Positions 9,963 through 17,016 of a DNA stretch of 64,000 bases are shown here, one piece after another. Made by a program: the position numbers and the translations under genes. This DNA is from Actinoplanes derwentensis (GTDB lineage Bacteria; Actinomycetota; Actinomycetes; Mycobacteriales; Micromonosporaceae): contig NZ_LT629758.1 in NCBI RefSeq assembly GCF_900104725.1, positions 9,962,001 to 10,026,000 of the forward strand, written 5' to 3'. The notes under the pieces were generated by a model. It had not been told where the DNA came from, searched no databases, and saw only the letters and a program-made list of their open reading frames with translations. Numbering within the stretch: position 1 is the stretch's first letter; each line of letters begins with the position of its first letter.

Positions 9963-10880
9963 TCAAGGCATGTCAATATTCCCCTGACCCTGACGTGATG
10001 ACCGCAGGTGCTCGGCCGGCAGATCCGCGGGCGGCGGGGGAGCGCCCAGGTCGGAGGGCTGATAGCCAGCCGGATAGCCGGGGTAGGTGTGGTTCCGTTT
10101 CGGTCGGGCCAGGACCGATTCGCGGCGTGGTGGGAAGAATCGCAGCGCCCGGGCGCGTGCCTTGAGCCCGGCGGTGGCGAGGGTGCCGACCCAGCGTGGT
10201 GCCGGGTCGAAACCGAAAGCCGTCAACATCCGGTCGTCGAGCATGCCGCGCACACCCAGGCGCACGGCGGGCCGCAGGAAGGACGGAAACCATCCGGCGA
10301 ACAGGTCGACGGTGTAGGTCCCGACCTCACGGTTTGTCGACGAAAAAACGAAATGCCGGATCTCGTACGCGTCCTTGAAGGCGAGGAATTGATGGTACGA
10401 ATCCGGAATGTCCTTGATCCCCATCCGGTGCCCGACGGCTCGGTAGTAGTGGAATGCAGCCGTCAACTCATGGGGATGCAGTGGCCGCCATCCATATTGA
10501 CTGATCCAGTCAATGGGGTCGTAGATGAACGTGCTCAACACGTACAGCATGTCGTCATTGCTGATCGCATACCGTCCATGTGCACGGTTGACGACCTTGA
10601 GCGCCTCCCGTCCACGCCCCGAGTCGTAGCCGTGCGCCGCCATCTCCGCCATCAGCAGCGCGGTGTCGTCGTACCGCCGCTGTGGCCTCTCCCGGAATTC
10701 CCCGGTGGCCGCGAGCAGCTTCGAGATGCTCGGCACGCAGTAGGTCCGGAACAGTGCGAACTCCAGCGCCCGGGTGTAGTCCCACGGGAACTCCCGCCCC
10801 GACGACAGCTGATAGATCTCCAGGTGATCGCGTTCCGGATCGAGCGCCGCGATCCGGTCCCGCAGGTCGAAGCGGCCCAT
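9963..10880 (-). CDS. MpaB/DUF2236-family oxygenase-like protein
   Basis: 305 aa, matching the DUF2236 (ER-bound oxygenase MpaB / rubber oxygenase catalytic domain) pattern: ALEFALFRTYCVPSISKLLA, DDTALLMAEMAAHGYDSGRG, VNRAHGRYAISNDDMLYVLS, FIYDPIDWI and YHYYRAVGHRMGI. Relatives are haem-containing oxygenases that cleave terpenoid or polyisoprene chains. The C-terminal 45 residues are Pro-rich and low complexity. It starts one base after the LLM gene stops, so the two are co-transcribed. The substrate is unknown; a terpenoid or other hydrophobic chain is an inference. Confidence 0.8.
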   Translation of the reverse strand: MGRFDLRDRIAALDPERDHLEIYQLSSGREFPWDYTRALEFALFRTYCVPSISKLLAATGEFRERPQRRYDDTALLMAEMAAHGYDSGRGREALKVVNRAHGRYAISNDDMLYVLSTFIYDPIDWISQYGWRPLHPHELTAAFHYYRAVGHRMGIKDIPDSYHQFLAFKDAYEIRHFVFSSTNREVGTYTVDLFAGWFPSFLRPAVRLGVRGMLDDRMLTAFGFDPAPRWVGTLATAGLKARARALRFFPPRRESVLARPKRNHTYPGYPAGYQPSDLGAPPPPADLPAEHLRSSRQGQGNIDMP

Positions 10881-10881
10881 C

Positions 10882-11892
10882 TCAGCTGATCATCTCCTTC
10901 ACCGTCGACAGCAGGCGTTGTGGATCGGGGCCGATCGGCGTCACGTTCAGCACGGTCACCCCGGACTCCCGGAACGCCGCGATCCGGTCCCGCACGTACG
11001 ACTCCGGCCCGATCAGGCTGCCCAGTTCGAGCAGCTCGGCGGGGACCGCGGCGGCGGCCTCCTTCTTGTGCCCGGCCAGGTACAACTCCTGGATGCGGTC
11101 GGCCTCGGCTTCGAACCCGTACCGGCTGATCACGTCGTGGTAGAAGTTGCGGCCCTTGGCGCCCATCCCGCCCACGTACAGCGCGATCATCGGCCGGGCC
11201 AGGTCACGCAGGTGCGTCACGTCGTTCCCGATGGCGAGCGGCCCACCCGCGACGATCTCCAGCGGCGGGAGTGTCCGTTTCTGATAACCCTCGGCGAGCG
11301 CCTTGCCCCAGACGCCGGCGGCGCGTTCCGGCACGTAGAGGAAGGGCAGCCACCCGTCGGCGACCTCCGCGGTCATCCGCACGTTGGCGTTACCGAGGGC
11401 CGCCACGTAGACCGGGATCCGGTCCCGTACCGGATGGGTCAGGATCTTCAAGGGTTTGCCCAGGCCGTCGGGCAGCGGCAGCCGGTAGAGGCCGTCCTGC
11501 GTGATGATCTCCCGTCGCCAGATCCGGCGGCAGATGTCGATGATCTCCCGCGTCCGGGCGATCGGCTTGTCGTAGGCGACCCCGTGCCACCCCTCGATCA
11601 CCTGCGGCCCGGACGCGCCGAGCCCGAGGATCGCCCGGCCACCGGACATCGCGTCCAGCCCCGCCGCGGTCTGCGCGATCAGCGCCGGGGTGCGCGAGTA
11701 GATCGGCAGGATCGCCGATCCGATCCGCACCGTCTCGGTCTTCGCGGCCAGGTACCCCATGATCGTCGGCGCGTCGAAGCCGTAGGCCTCCGCCACCCAG
11801 AGCACGTCGAGCCCGGCCCGTTCCCAGCCGGCTACCTCGTCCGCGGTCGCCCGCGGATCACCCGAATACATCAGCGTCGTTGCCAAGAGCAT
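10882..11892 (-). CDS. LLM-class F420-dependent oxidoreductase
   Basis: 336 aa luciferase-like TIM barrel. Evidence: AGLDVLWVAEAYGFDAPTIM, the SAILPIYSRTPALIAQTAAG strand-helix pair, GRAILGLGASGPQVIEGWHG (typical F420-LLM signature) and a PVYVAALGNANVRMTAEVAD cofactor-binding segment. Such enzymes use reduced F420 for hydride transfer. The gene begins with a good ribosome site (GAGGAGG). It is divergent from the GntR gene across a 64-base region carrying TTTGATATTTGATA, so it is probably controlled by that regulator, and it is operonic with the MpaB-like gene. Confidence 0.93.
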   Translation of the reverse strand: MLLATTLMYSGDPRATADEVAGWERAGLDVLWVAEAYGFDAPTIMGYLAAKTETVRIGSAILPIYSRTPALIAQTAAGLDAMSGGRAILGLGASGPQVIEGWHGVAYDKPIARTREIIDICRRIWRREIITQDGLYRLPLPDGLGKPLKILTHPVRDRIPVYVAALGNANVRMTAEVADGWLPFLYVPERAAGVWGKALAEGYQKRTLPPLEIVAGGPLAIGNDVTHLRDLARPMIALYVGGMGAKGRNFYHDVISRYGFEAEADRIQELYLAGHKKEAAAAVPAELLELGSLIGPESYVRDRIAAFRESGVTVLNVTPIGPDPQRLLSTVKEMIS

Positions 11893-11909
11893 CGGTCACG
11901 CCTCCTCTT

Positions 11910-11923
11910 TTTGATATTTGATA
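11910..11923. promoter_or_regulatory. Tandem TTTGATA operator, copy 1
   Basis: TTTGATATTTGATA is two direct copies of TTTGATA between the LLM (-) and GntR (+) starts. The identical 14-mer occurs at 13992-14005 before the aldehyde and acyl-CoA dehydrogenases. In DNA this GC-rich, an exact AT-rich 14-mer at both divergent promoters of one locus is unlikely by chance. It is the best candidate site for the GntR protein. Confidence 0.7.
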
Positions 11924-11956
11924 CGGTGACGGCCGATAAAGCGAGAGGTGGGGGAC

Positions 11957-12589
11957 ATGCTCTCCGAGGAGGTAGCCGGCGCTCTGCGGGCCCGGATCAT
12001 GTCCGGCGAGCTGCGTCCCGGCGCCCGGATCCGCCTCGAAGAGGTCGCCGCCGGCCTCGGTGTCAGCATCACCCCGGTCCGGGAGGCGCTGCTCACCCTG
12101 CGCGGCGAGGACATGGTCGAACTCGAACCGCGCAAGGGATACGTGGTCGCGCCGCTGTCCCGGCAGGACATCCTCGACGTCTTCCAGTTGCAGGGCGACA
12201 TCGCCGGTGAGCTGGCCGCCCGGGTCGCTGCCGTGATCACCGAGGCCCAGCTCGCCGAGCTGAAGGTCGCCCACAGCAAGGTGGCGCGAGCCCGGCGGGC
12301 GGCCGATGTGGAGACGTGCGAGTACGAGTTCCACCGCGCCGTGAACCGGCTGGCCCGCTCCCGCAAGCTCAGCTGGTTCCTGCACACCGCCACCCGGTAC
12401 ACCCCGGCCCGCGTCTACTCGGCCGATCCCGGCTGGCGCGAGGGTATGCGCGCCGACCACGAGGCACTGCTCGCGGCCTTCGCGGCGGCCGACGCGGACG
12501 CGGCGAAGGCGGCGATGACCAGGCACTTCACCGACGGGGCGGAGCGCCTGGTCAAACACCTCGACGGCCTGGGCATCCGGGACTACTGA
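11957..12589 (+). CDS. GntR-family regulator (FCD/FadR subfamily)
   Basis: 210 aa. The N-terminal winged helix-turn-helix (residues about 1-70) shows ALRARIMSGELRPGARIRLE, VAAGLGVSITPVREALLTL and the wing GYVVAPLS. The C-terminal FCD domain contains FHRAVNRLARS and a DHEALLAAFAAAD metal/ligand segment ending in RHFTDGAERL. FCD regulators sense carboxylates or acyl-CoA-type intermediates. ATG 11957 is preceded by GGTGGGGG; GTG 11948 is possible. It overlaps the convergent aldehyde dehydrogenase by seven bases. It likely controls the surrounding four enzyme genes. Confidence 0.9.
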   Translation: MLSEEVAGALRARIMSGELRPGARIRLEEVAAGLGVSITPVREALLTLRGEDMVELEPRKGYVVAPLSRQDILDVFQLQGDIAGELAARVAAVITEAQLAELKVAHSKVARARRAADVETCEYEFHRAVNRLARSRKLSWFLHTATRYTPARVYSADPGWREGMRADHEALLAAFAAADADAAKAAMTRHFTDGAERLVKHLDGLGIRDY

Positions 12590-13968
12590 CGCCCGTGCCG
12601 TAACCGGAAGAGCTTCAGCGCGCGAGCCATCGTGTGCGGGTCCCGGTCCAGGCGCATCAGGTCCAACGGCGGGCTGAACCGCTGGCGGGTCACCGACTGG
12701 GCCCGGGAGAACTCCCGCAGGCCGTCGGCGCCGTGGATCCGGCCGAACCCGGAGTCGCCCACTCCGCCGAACGGCAGGGACGGGATTCCGGCGAACCCCA
12801 GTACCGCGTTGATCGACGCTGCTCCGGCTCGTATTCTGCGGGCGATGTCGAGGGCTCTCGGTGAGTCCCGGGTGAAGATCGAGGCCGCCAATCCGTACTT
12901 GGACCGGTTTGCCAGATCTATCGCCTCGTCAACACTGTCCACCGGGTTGATCACCAGCGTCGGCCCGAAGGTCTCCTCGGTGACGGCGATGCTGTCCTCC
13001 GGGACATCAGTGAGAACCACTGGGGCGACATCTCTGGATTCAACCGAACCGGGGCCGCCGACCACGGCCCGCCCGCCGCGAGCGATCGCGTCCTCCACGT
13101 GCGCCCGCACGATCGCGGGTTGCTCCGGAGTCGTCATCCGGAACTTTCCGACGGCCAGCGCACTGACCTTGCCGACGAACGCCTCGAAGACTGATCTCTC
13201 TACATATATGCGCTCGACTCCCGCACAAGTCTGACCGGCGTTCCCGAAACCGCCGAACGCCGCCGCCCGCGCCGCCGCGTCCAGATCCGCGTCGGCCGCC
13301 ACGATCATCGCGTCCTTGCCGCCACCCTCGACGACCAGTGGAGTCAGCGTCTGGGCACAGGTGGCCATCACCTTCCGGGCGGTGGCCGCCGACCCGGTGA
13401 ACGCGATCTTGTCCACTCCCGACCAGGCGAGCGCCGCCCCCACACCCCCGTCACCCGGAACCGTCTGCAGCGCCGGCACATCCGGCACCGCCTCGGCCCA
13501 GGCCGCGGCCAGCCAAGCACCCGTCGACGGGGTGTGCTCACTGGGCTTGAAGACGACCGCGTTGCCCGCGGCGAGGGCGTAGGACACCGACCCGAGCGGC
13601 GTGTAGACCGGATAGTTCCACGGCCCGATCACCCCGACCACACCGAGCGGGAGGTATTCCACGGTGGCGGCGTGGTTGGCGCCCAGGATCCCGGACGGAA
13701 CCCTGCGCCGCCCCAGCACCTTGCCGGCGTTGCGGGCCGCCCAGTCGAGGTGCTCGACGGCGAGCATCACCTCCAGGGCCGCGTCGTCGCGGGACTTGCC
13801 GGTCTCCGCGGCGATCAGCTCGGCGAGCTCATCGACGCGCTGGGCGATGTGCCGCTTCCAGGCCAGCAGATGGATCCGGCGCTCCCGGAACCCCAGCCCG
13901 CCCCACTGGACGGCGGCCGTCCGGGCTCGGTCGACGGCTGCTCCAACGACATCGGCGGCTGTGCTCAT
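12583..13968 (-). CDS. NAD(P)-dependent aldehyde dehydrogenase
   Basis: 461 aa of the ALDH superfamily. Seen: GVVGVIGPWNYPVYTPLGSV, the Rossmann loop with FTGSAATARKV, catalytic Glu in VVEGGGKDAMIV, catalytic Cys in NAGQTCAGVERIYV, and EETFGPTLVINPVDSVDEAI. The C-terminus with GGVGDSGFGRIHG resembles coniferyl/aryl-aldehyde dehydrogenases and fatty-aldehyde types. It would oxidise the aldehyde released by an upstream oxygenase to an acid for CoA activation. It is divergent from the acyl-CoA dehydrogenase across copy 2 of the TTTGATA operator. Confidence 0.95.
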   Translation of the reverse strand: MSTAADVVGAAVDRARTAAVQWGGLGFRERRIHLLAWKRHIAQRVDELAELIAAETGKSRDDAALEVMLAVEHLDWAARNAGKVLGRRRVPSGILGANHAATVEYLPLGVVGVIGPWNYPVYTPLGSVSYALAAGNAVVFKPSEHTPSTGAWLAAAWAEAVPDVPALQTVPGDGGVGAALAWSGVDKIAFTGSAATARKVMATCAQTLTPLVVEGGGKDAMIVAADADLDAAARAAAFGGFGNAGQTCAGVERIYVERSVFEAFVGKVSALAVGKFRMTTPEQPAIVRAHVEDAIARGGRAVVGGPGSVESRDVAPVVLTDVPEDSIAVTEETFGPTLVINPVDSVDEAIDLANRSKYGLAASIFTRDSPRALDIARRIRAGAASINAVLGFAGIPSLPFGGVGDSGFGRIHGADGLREFSRAQSVTRQRFSPPLDLMRLDRDPHTMARALKLFRLRHGRQ

Positions 13969-13991
13969 GAGAGCTCCAAGGTGGCTCTAGA

Positions 13992-14005
13992 TTTGATATT
14001 TGATA
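13992..14005. promoter_or_regulatory. Tandem TTTGATA operator, copy 2
   Basis: An exact repeat of the 14-mer at 11910-11923, here between the divergent aldehyde dehydrogenase and acyl-CoA dehydrogenase genes. It lies 24 bases from the first and 59 bases from the second start. Confidence 0.7.
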
Positions 14006-14063
14006 TGTTACGTTCGCTGTCAACGTAGTGCATCACCTGCGATGATTGCCGAAAGGTGACGAC

Positions 14064-15188
14064 ATGAGTATCGATCTAACTCCCGAACAGAGGGCCTTCA
14101 CCGAGGCGATCGACGACTTCTGCCGCCGCGCGGCCGGCTCCCGCGAACAGCGCGGCGACGGGCCACACCACCCCGGCCTCTACCGCAAGATGGCCGACGT
14201 CGGCTGGCTCGGCGTCACCGTCCCCGACGAATACGGCGGCGCCGGAGCCGGCATGGTCGACACCTGCCTGTTCCTGGAACACGTCGCCTACGGACAGGCC
14301 CCCGTCGGCGGCTTCACCACCAGCGCCATCGTCGCCGCCGCCGTCGAACGCTCCGGAACCGGCGACCAGAAGAAGACCGTCCTCGGCGGACTCGTCGCCG
14401 GCCGCGTCTACGCCATCGCGATGAGCGAACCCGAAGCCGGCTCCGACGTCGCCAACCTCTCCTGCCGCGCGGTTCGCACCGGCGACGGCTGGACCGTCGA
14501 CGGCCAGAAGACGTGGTGCTCCAACGCCCACATCGCCGACGCGATCCTGCTGGTCGCCCGCACTTCCGGCAGCCCTGGCGACCATCACGGCCTGACCATG
14601 CTGCTGGTCCCCACCGACACTCCCGGCCTGCGGATCAGCGGCATCGAGACGATGGGCGGCAAAGAGGTCAACGACCTCTACTTGACTGACGTGCGACTAC
14701 CCGCTGACGCCGTGGTCGGCAATGTTGACAAGGGCTGGCAACAGTTGATGGCCGGCCTCAACATTGAGCGCCTAATCCTCGCCGCACTGATGCTGGGCAC
14801 CGCCCAGCGGGCCTTCGACGACGCCCTCGACTTCATCAAGCAACGTAGACAGTTCGGCCGCCCGGTCGGCAGCTTCCAAGCACTACGCCACCGCATCGCC
14901 GACCTGGCCACCGAGATCGAATGCTGCCGCCTGCTGGTCCACCGCGTCGCCACCCTCACCGACCGCGACCCCGGCAGGGTCCTGCCCCGCGAGAGCTCCA
15001 TGGTCAAACTGAAGGTCACCGAGGTCGCCCGCCAGGTGGCCCTCGCCGGCATGCAGATGATGGGCGGCTACGGCTACGCCACCGAATACGACATGGAACG
15101 CCACGTCCGCGCCACCCTGGTCTCCACCATCTACGGCGGCACCAGCGAGATCCAACGCGACATAATCGGAAAAACCTACGGACTCTGA
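14064..15188 (+). CDS. Acyl-CoA dehydrogenase
   Basis: 374 aa, three-domain FAD enzyme. Seen: ADVGWLGVTVPDEYGGAGAG (N-domain), YAIAMSEPEAGSDVANLSCR (flavin-binding strand), DGQKTWCSNAHIADAILLVA (signature 1), RQFGRPVGSFQALRHRIADL and the C-terminal signature QMMGGYGYATEYDMERHVR, ending YGGTSEIQRDIIGK, which fits the usual C-terminus. A catalytic Glu is usual near that Gly-Gly-Thr stretch. It catalyses alpha-beta desaturation of an acyl-CoA. ATG 14064 has AAAGG upstream; a TTG 18 bases earlier is less likely. It completes an alcohol/aldehyde to acyl-CoA beta-oxidation route with the neighbours. Confidence 0.95.
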   Translation: MSIDLTPEQRAFTEAIDDFCRRAAGSREQRGDGPHHPGLYRKMADVGWLGVTVPDEYGGAGAGMVDTCLFLEHVAYGQAPVGGFTTSAIVAAAVERSGTGDQKKTVLGGLVAGRVYAIAMSEPEAGSDVANLSCRAVRTGDGWTVDGQKTWCSNAHIADAILLVARTSGSPGDHHGLTMLLVPTDTPGLRISGIETMGGKEVNDLYLTDVRLPADAVVGNVDKGWQQLMAGLNIERLILAALMLGTAQRAFDDALDFIKQRRQFGRPVGSFQALRHRIADLATEIECCRLLVHRVATLTDRDPGRVLPRESSMVKLKVTEVARQVALAGMQMMGGYGYATEYDMERHVRATLVSTIYGGTSEIQRDIIGKTYGL

Positions 15189-15470
15189 TCTTGTACGGGG
15201 TCCGGCACCCCCACAACCGCAGCGCCCCGGCCCGCTCCGACGAGGCGACGCGGTCCCGGCGCCAGGCCGAAGCGCCGGCTGCGGCCGGCGAGCGGTGGTC
15301 ACCGACGGCGGCGCCGCTTCCACAGCGCCCTCCACCCTGCTTCCACCAGCCTCAGCCTGGCCGTCCGCTCTCGCCACTGTCCCGCGGCCGTCCCGTGCGC
15401 GGTCTCGGCCTCGTTCCCCCGCCTTCGTCCGTGCACTCGCCTCCGGCGAAAGCCGTGGTCACCGGCGCTG
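15189..15470. other. Intergenic stretch without recognised gene
   Basis: Nothing recognisable is encoded between the acyl-CoA dehydrogenase stop and the DUF1304 promoter. The frames open here are high-GC shadows. Confidence 0.5.
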
Positions 15471-15483
15471 TACGCTCCCCCTC
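15471..15483 (+). promoter_or_regulatory. Leaderless promoter of the DUF1304 gene
   Basis: TACGCT (15471-15476, TANNNT) ends seven bases before the ATG at 15484. The intervening bases are all pyrimidines, so no ribosome site exists. No good -35 was seen. Confidence 0.5.
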
Positions 15484-15837
15484 ATGCTGATCATCGGGAA
15501 CGTCCTGGCTGCGGTCGTGGCGCTGATCCACGTGTACATCGCCGTGCTGGAGATGTTCCTGTGGACCAAGCCGCAGGGCCGCAAGGCGTTCAACCTGACC
15601 CCGGAGTTCGCCGAGCAGACCAAGGTGCTGGGCCTGAACCAGGGTCTGTACAACGGTTTCCTCGCCGCCGGCCTGATCTGGGGCCTGCTGGGCGGCGGCT
15701 TCGGCCCGATCGTCTTCTTCCTGATCTGCGTGGCCGTGGCCGGTGTCGTCGGAGCCCTGACCGCCAGCCGCCGCATCCTCTACGTCCAGACCGTCCCCGC
15801 GATCCTGGCCCTGATCCCGGTGCTCCTGGCCCACTGA
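15484..15837 (+). CDS. DUF1304 membrane protein
   Basis: 117 aa with four hydrophobic segments (about 1-25, 50-70, 73-92 and 98-116). The N-terminal VALIHVYIAVLEMFLWTKPQ carries the conserved His/Glu pair, and FAEQTKVLGLNQGLYNGFLAAG is the family signature. Function is unknown. The stop codon overlaps a -35-like CTGACA that serves the tRNA genes immediately downstream. Confidence 0.9.
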   Translation: MLIIGNVLAAVVALIHVYIAVLEMFLWTKPQGRKAFNLTPEFAEQTKVLGLNQGLYNGFLAAGLIWGLLGGGFGPIVFFLICVAVAGVVGALTASRRILYVQTVPAILALIPVLLAH

Positions 15838-15863
15838 CAGCCGTGACTGCTCACCCGTAGGAT
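15834..15863 (+). promoter_or_regulatory. Promoter of the tandem tRNA-like genes
   Basis: CTGACA (15834-15839), an 18-base spacer and TAGGAT (15858-15863) form a near-consensus sigma-70-type promoter. Transcription would begin near 15870-15871, at the very base of the first tRNA-like stem. CTCACCCG (15850-15857) in the spacer is complementary to 15869-15876. Confidence 0.6.
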
Positions 15864-15873
15864 CGTGGCGGGT

Positions 15874-15947
15874 GAGGGCTGTAGCGCAGAGGTCGTCGCG
15901 CCGCCCTGCGAAGGCGGAGGACGCCGGTTCGAATCCGGTCGCCCTCA
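15874..15947 (+). tRNA. Atypical tRNA-like gene, anticodon GCG (Arg)
   Basis: The anticodon stem CCGCC/GGCGG (15901-15905, 15913-15917) encloses the loop CTGCGAA with U33 and anticodon GCG. The T arm is GCCGG-TTCGAAT-CCGGT and the D arm contains GCGCAGAGGTCGTCGCG. The acceptor is irregular: GAGGGC pairs with GCCCTC for six bases, then a T-C mismatch; extending outward, GGTGAGGGC (15871-15879) pairs with GCCCTCACC (15941-15949) for nine. GCG is unusual because bacteria normally read CGC with tRNA-Arg(ACG). It may be a divergent paralogue of the next gene or a degenerate copy. Confidence 0.55.
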
Positions 15948-15956
15948 CCTCCCGGG

Positions 15957-16029
15957 TGGGCCGTAGCGCAGAGGTCGTCGCGCGACCTTGCAAGGGTCGA
16001 GGACACCGGTTCGAATCCGGTCGGCCCAC
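15957..16029 (+). tRNA. Atypical tRNA-like gene, anticodon GCA (Cys)
   Basis: A full 73-nt cloverleaf: acceptor TGGGCCG/CGGCCCA, U8-A9, D arm GCGCAGAGGTCGTCGC, anticodon stem CGACC/GGTCG with loop TTGCAAG (anticodon GCA), five-base variable loop AGGAC and T arm ACCGG-TTCGAAT-CCGGT. The discriminator is C73 and can pair with G-1 (15956), giving an eight-base acceptor as in tRNA-His; ordinary tRNA-Cys has U73. D and T arms are nearly identical to the neighbouring GCG gene. CCA is not encoded. Transcription is probably joint with the first gene. Confidence 0.6.
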
Positions 16030-16121
16030 ACCCGCGGGATATACCGGTCGGCCCGGACTTGCGGGATATGCCGGTCGCCCGCGCCAGCGGATATCCGGTC
16101 GGCCTTTACCTGCGGGGATGA
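16017..16121 (+). repeat. Four tandem 24-27-nt repeats beginning with the tRNA 3' end
   Basis: Units at 16017-16043, 16044-16070, 16071-16094 and 16095-16121 each start CCGGTCGGCC or CCGGTCGCCC and end in a GCGGGATAT-like block. The first unit is the 3' half of the T stem plus acceptor of the GCA tRNA-like gene, so the array looks like reiteration of the tRNA tail. Confidence 0.75.
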
Positions 16122-16187
16122 GCAGTTCAGTGGCGCCGCCTGAGCCGGGCGAATCGGCGGTGGTCTCGGCTCGGTAGGTTTGTGGCC

Positions 16188-16751
16188 ATGGTGGACGTGC
16201 GGCTGGAGCCGATGACCGAGGACGAGTACAAGCCGTGGCGGGAGGCGGTGGAAGTCCAGTACGCGGAGAGCATCGCCGCGTCGGGCCGCTCGGCTGAGGA
16301 CGCGGCCCGTCAGTCCGCCGAGGCCTACGCCCAACTACTTCCGGACGAGTCCGCCACCCCGGGCCACCATTTCTGGTACGCCTACGACAGTGACCGCCAA
16401 GACGGTGACCGCCAAGAGAGTGACCGCCAGGACGGAGATGGCCGGGACGGTGACGGCCAAGAGGGTGACCGTCAGGATCGAGATGACCACCGGGGCGGGG
16501 ATCGGCGGGTCGGATTTCTCTGGGTCAAGGTCACCGACAACGCCGCGTTCATCTACAACATCGCGGTCGAGCCGGACGTGCGCCGCAGCGGTTACGGCCG
16601 GGCGATCATGCTGGCCGCCGAGCGCTGGTGTCGGGACAACGCGCTGACCAGGATCGGTCTGCACGTCTTCGCGCACAACACCGGCGCTCGGGCACTCTAC
16701 GAGCAGCTCGGCTTTCTCGAGACCGGCCGCAACCTGGCCAAGAACCTGTGA
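16188..16751 (+). CDS. GNAT-family N-acetyltransferase with an Asp-rich pentapeptide insert
   Basis: 187 aa. The GNAT core is clear: VGFLWVKVTDNAAFIYNIAV (strands 3-4), the acetyl-CoA loop DVRRSGYGRAIM, AERWCRDNALTRIGLHVFAH and NTGARALYEQLGFLETGRN. N-terminal helices contain WREAVEVQYAESIAASGRS. Between strands 2 and 3 lies a repetitive hydrophilic insert (residues 69-98). TAGGTT (16175-16180) ends seven bases before the ATG, suggesting a leaderless mRNA; GTG 16182 is an alternative. The substrate is unknown. Confidence 0.9.
   Translation: MVDVRLEPMTEDEYKPWREAVEVQYAESIAASGRSAEDAARQSAEAYAQLLPDESATPGHHFWYAYDSDRQDGDRQESDRQDGDGRDGDGQEGDRQDRDDHRGGDRRVGFLWVKVTDNAAFIYNIAVEPDVRRSGYGRAIMLAAERWCRDNALTRIGLHVFAHNTGARALYEQLGFLETGRNLAKNL
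16392..16481 (+). repeat. Six in-frame 15-bp repeats inside the acetyltransferase gene
   Basis: Six 15-nt units encode DRQDG, DRQES, DRQDG, DGRDG, DGQEG and DRQDR. They expand a surface loop between core strands without breaking the frame. Confidence 0.85.
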
Positions 16752-16761
16752 TCGCGGTTCG

Positions 16762-16968
16762 TCAGAGTTTCTGAGTCGCGGTGGTGGACTCGTGCAGTTC
16801 CGAGGTGGTCTCGGTCACGAACCGGCCGGTACCGGCGCTGCGATGCACCTCGCGGTCTCCGGCGCTTCCGTCGACGTGCTCGGTGGTGGTGTGCTGGGGG
16901 TCGCGTTCGGCGGTGCTCTCCTTGACGAACTTGCCGCTGCGGGTGCTCCGGTTGACGTCGCGTTCCAT
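16762..16968 (-). CDS. Small duplicated-motif protein, unknown function
   Basis: 68 aa, hydrophilic. The sequence is two copies of one motif: DVNRSTRSGKFVKESTAERD (4-23) and EVHRSAGTGRFVTETTSELH (40-59), each followed by a Thr-rich strand (TTTEH, STTAT). The spacing of R-S-x-x-[SG]-G-[KR]-F-V-x-[ET] recurs exactly. I recall similar short proteins in actinobacteria but know no function. The start at 16968 has GGAGG five to six bases upstream; MEVL at 16980 is an alternative. Confidence 0.7.
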   Translation of the reverse strand: MERDVNRSTRSGKFVKESTAERDPQHTTTEHVDGSAGDREVHRSAGTGRFVTETTSELHESTTATQKL

Positions 16969-17016
16969 CAGGACCTCCATGTCTCGTGGTGACTTCCGCA
17001 TACCCCGGTCCCGCCC

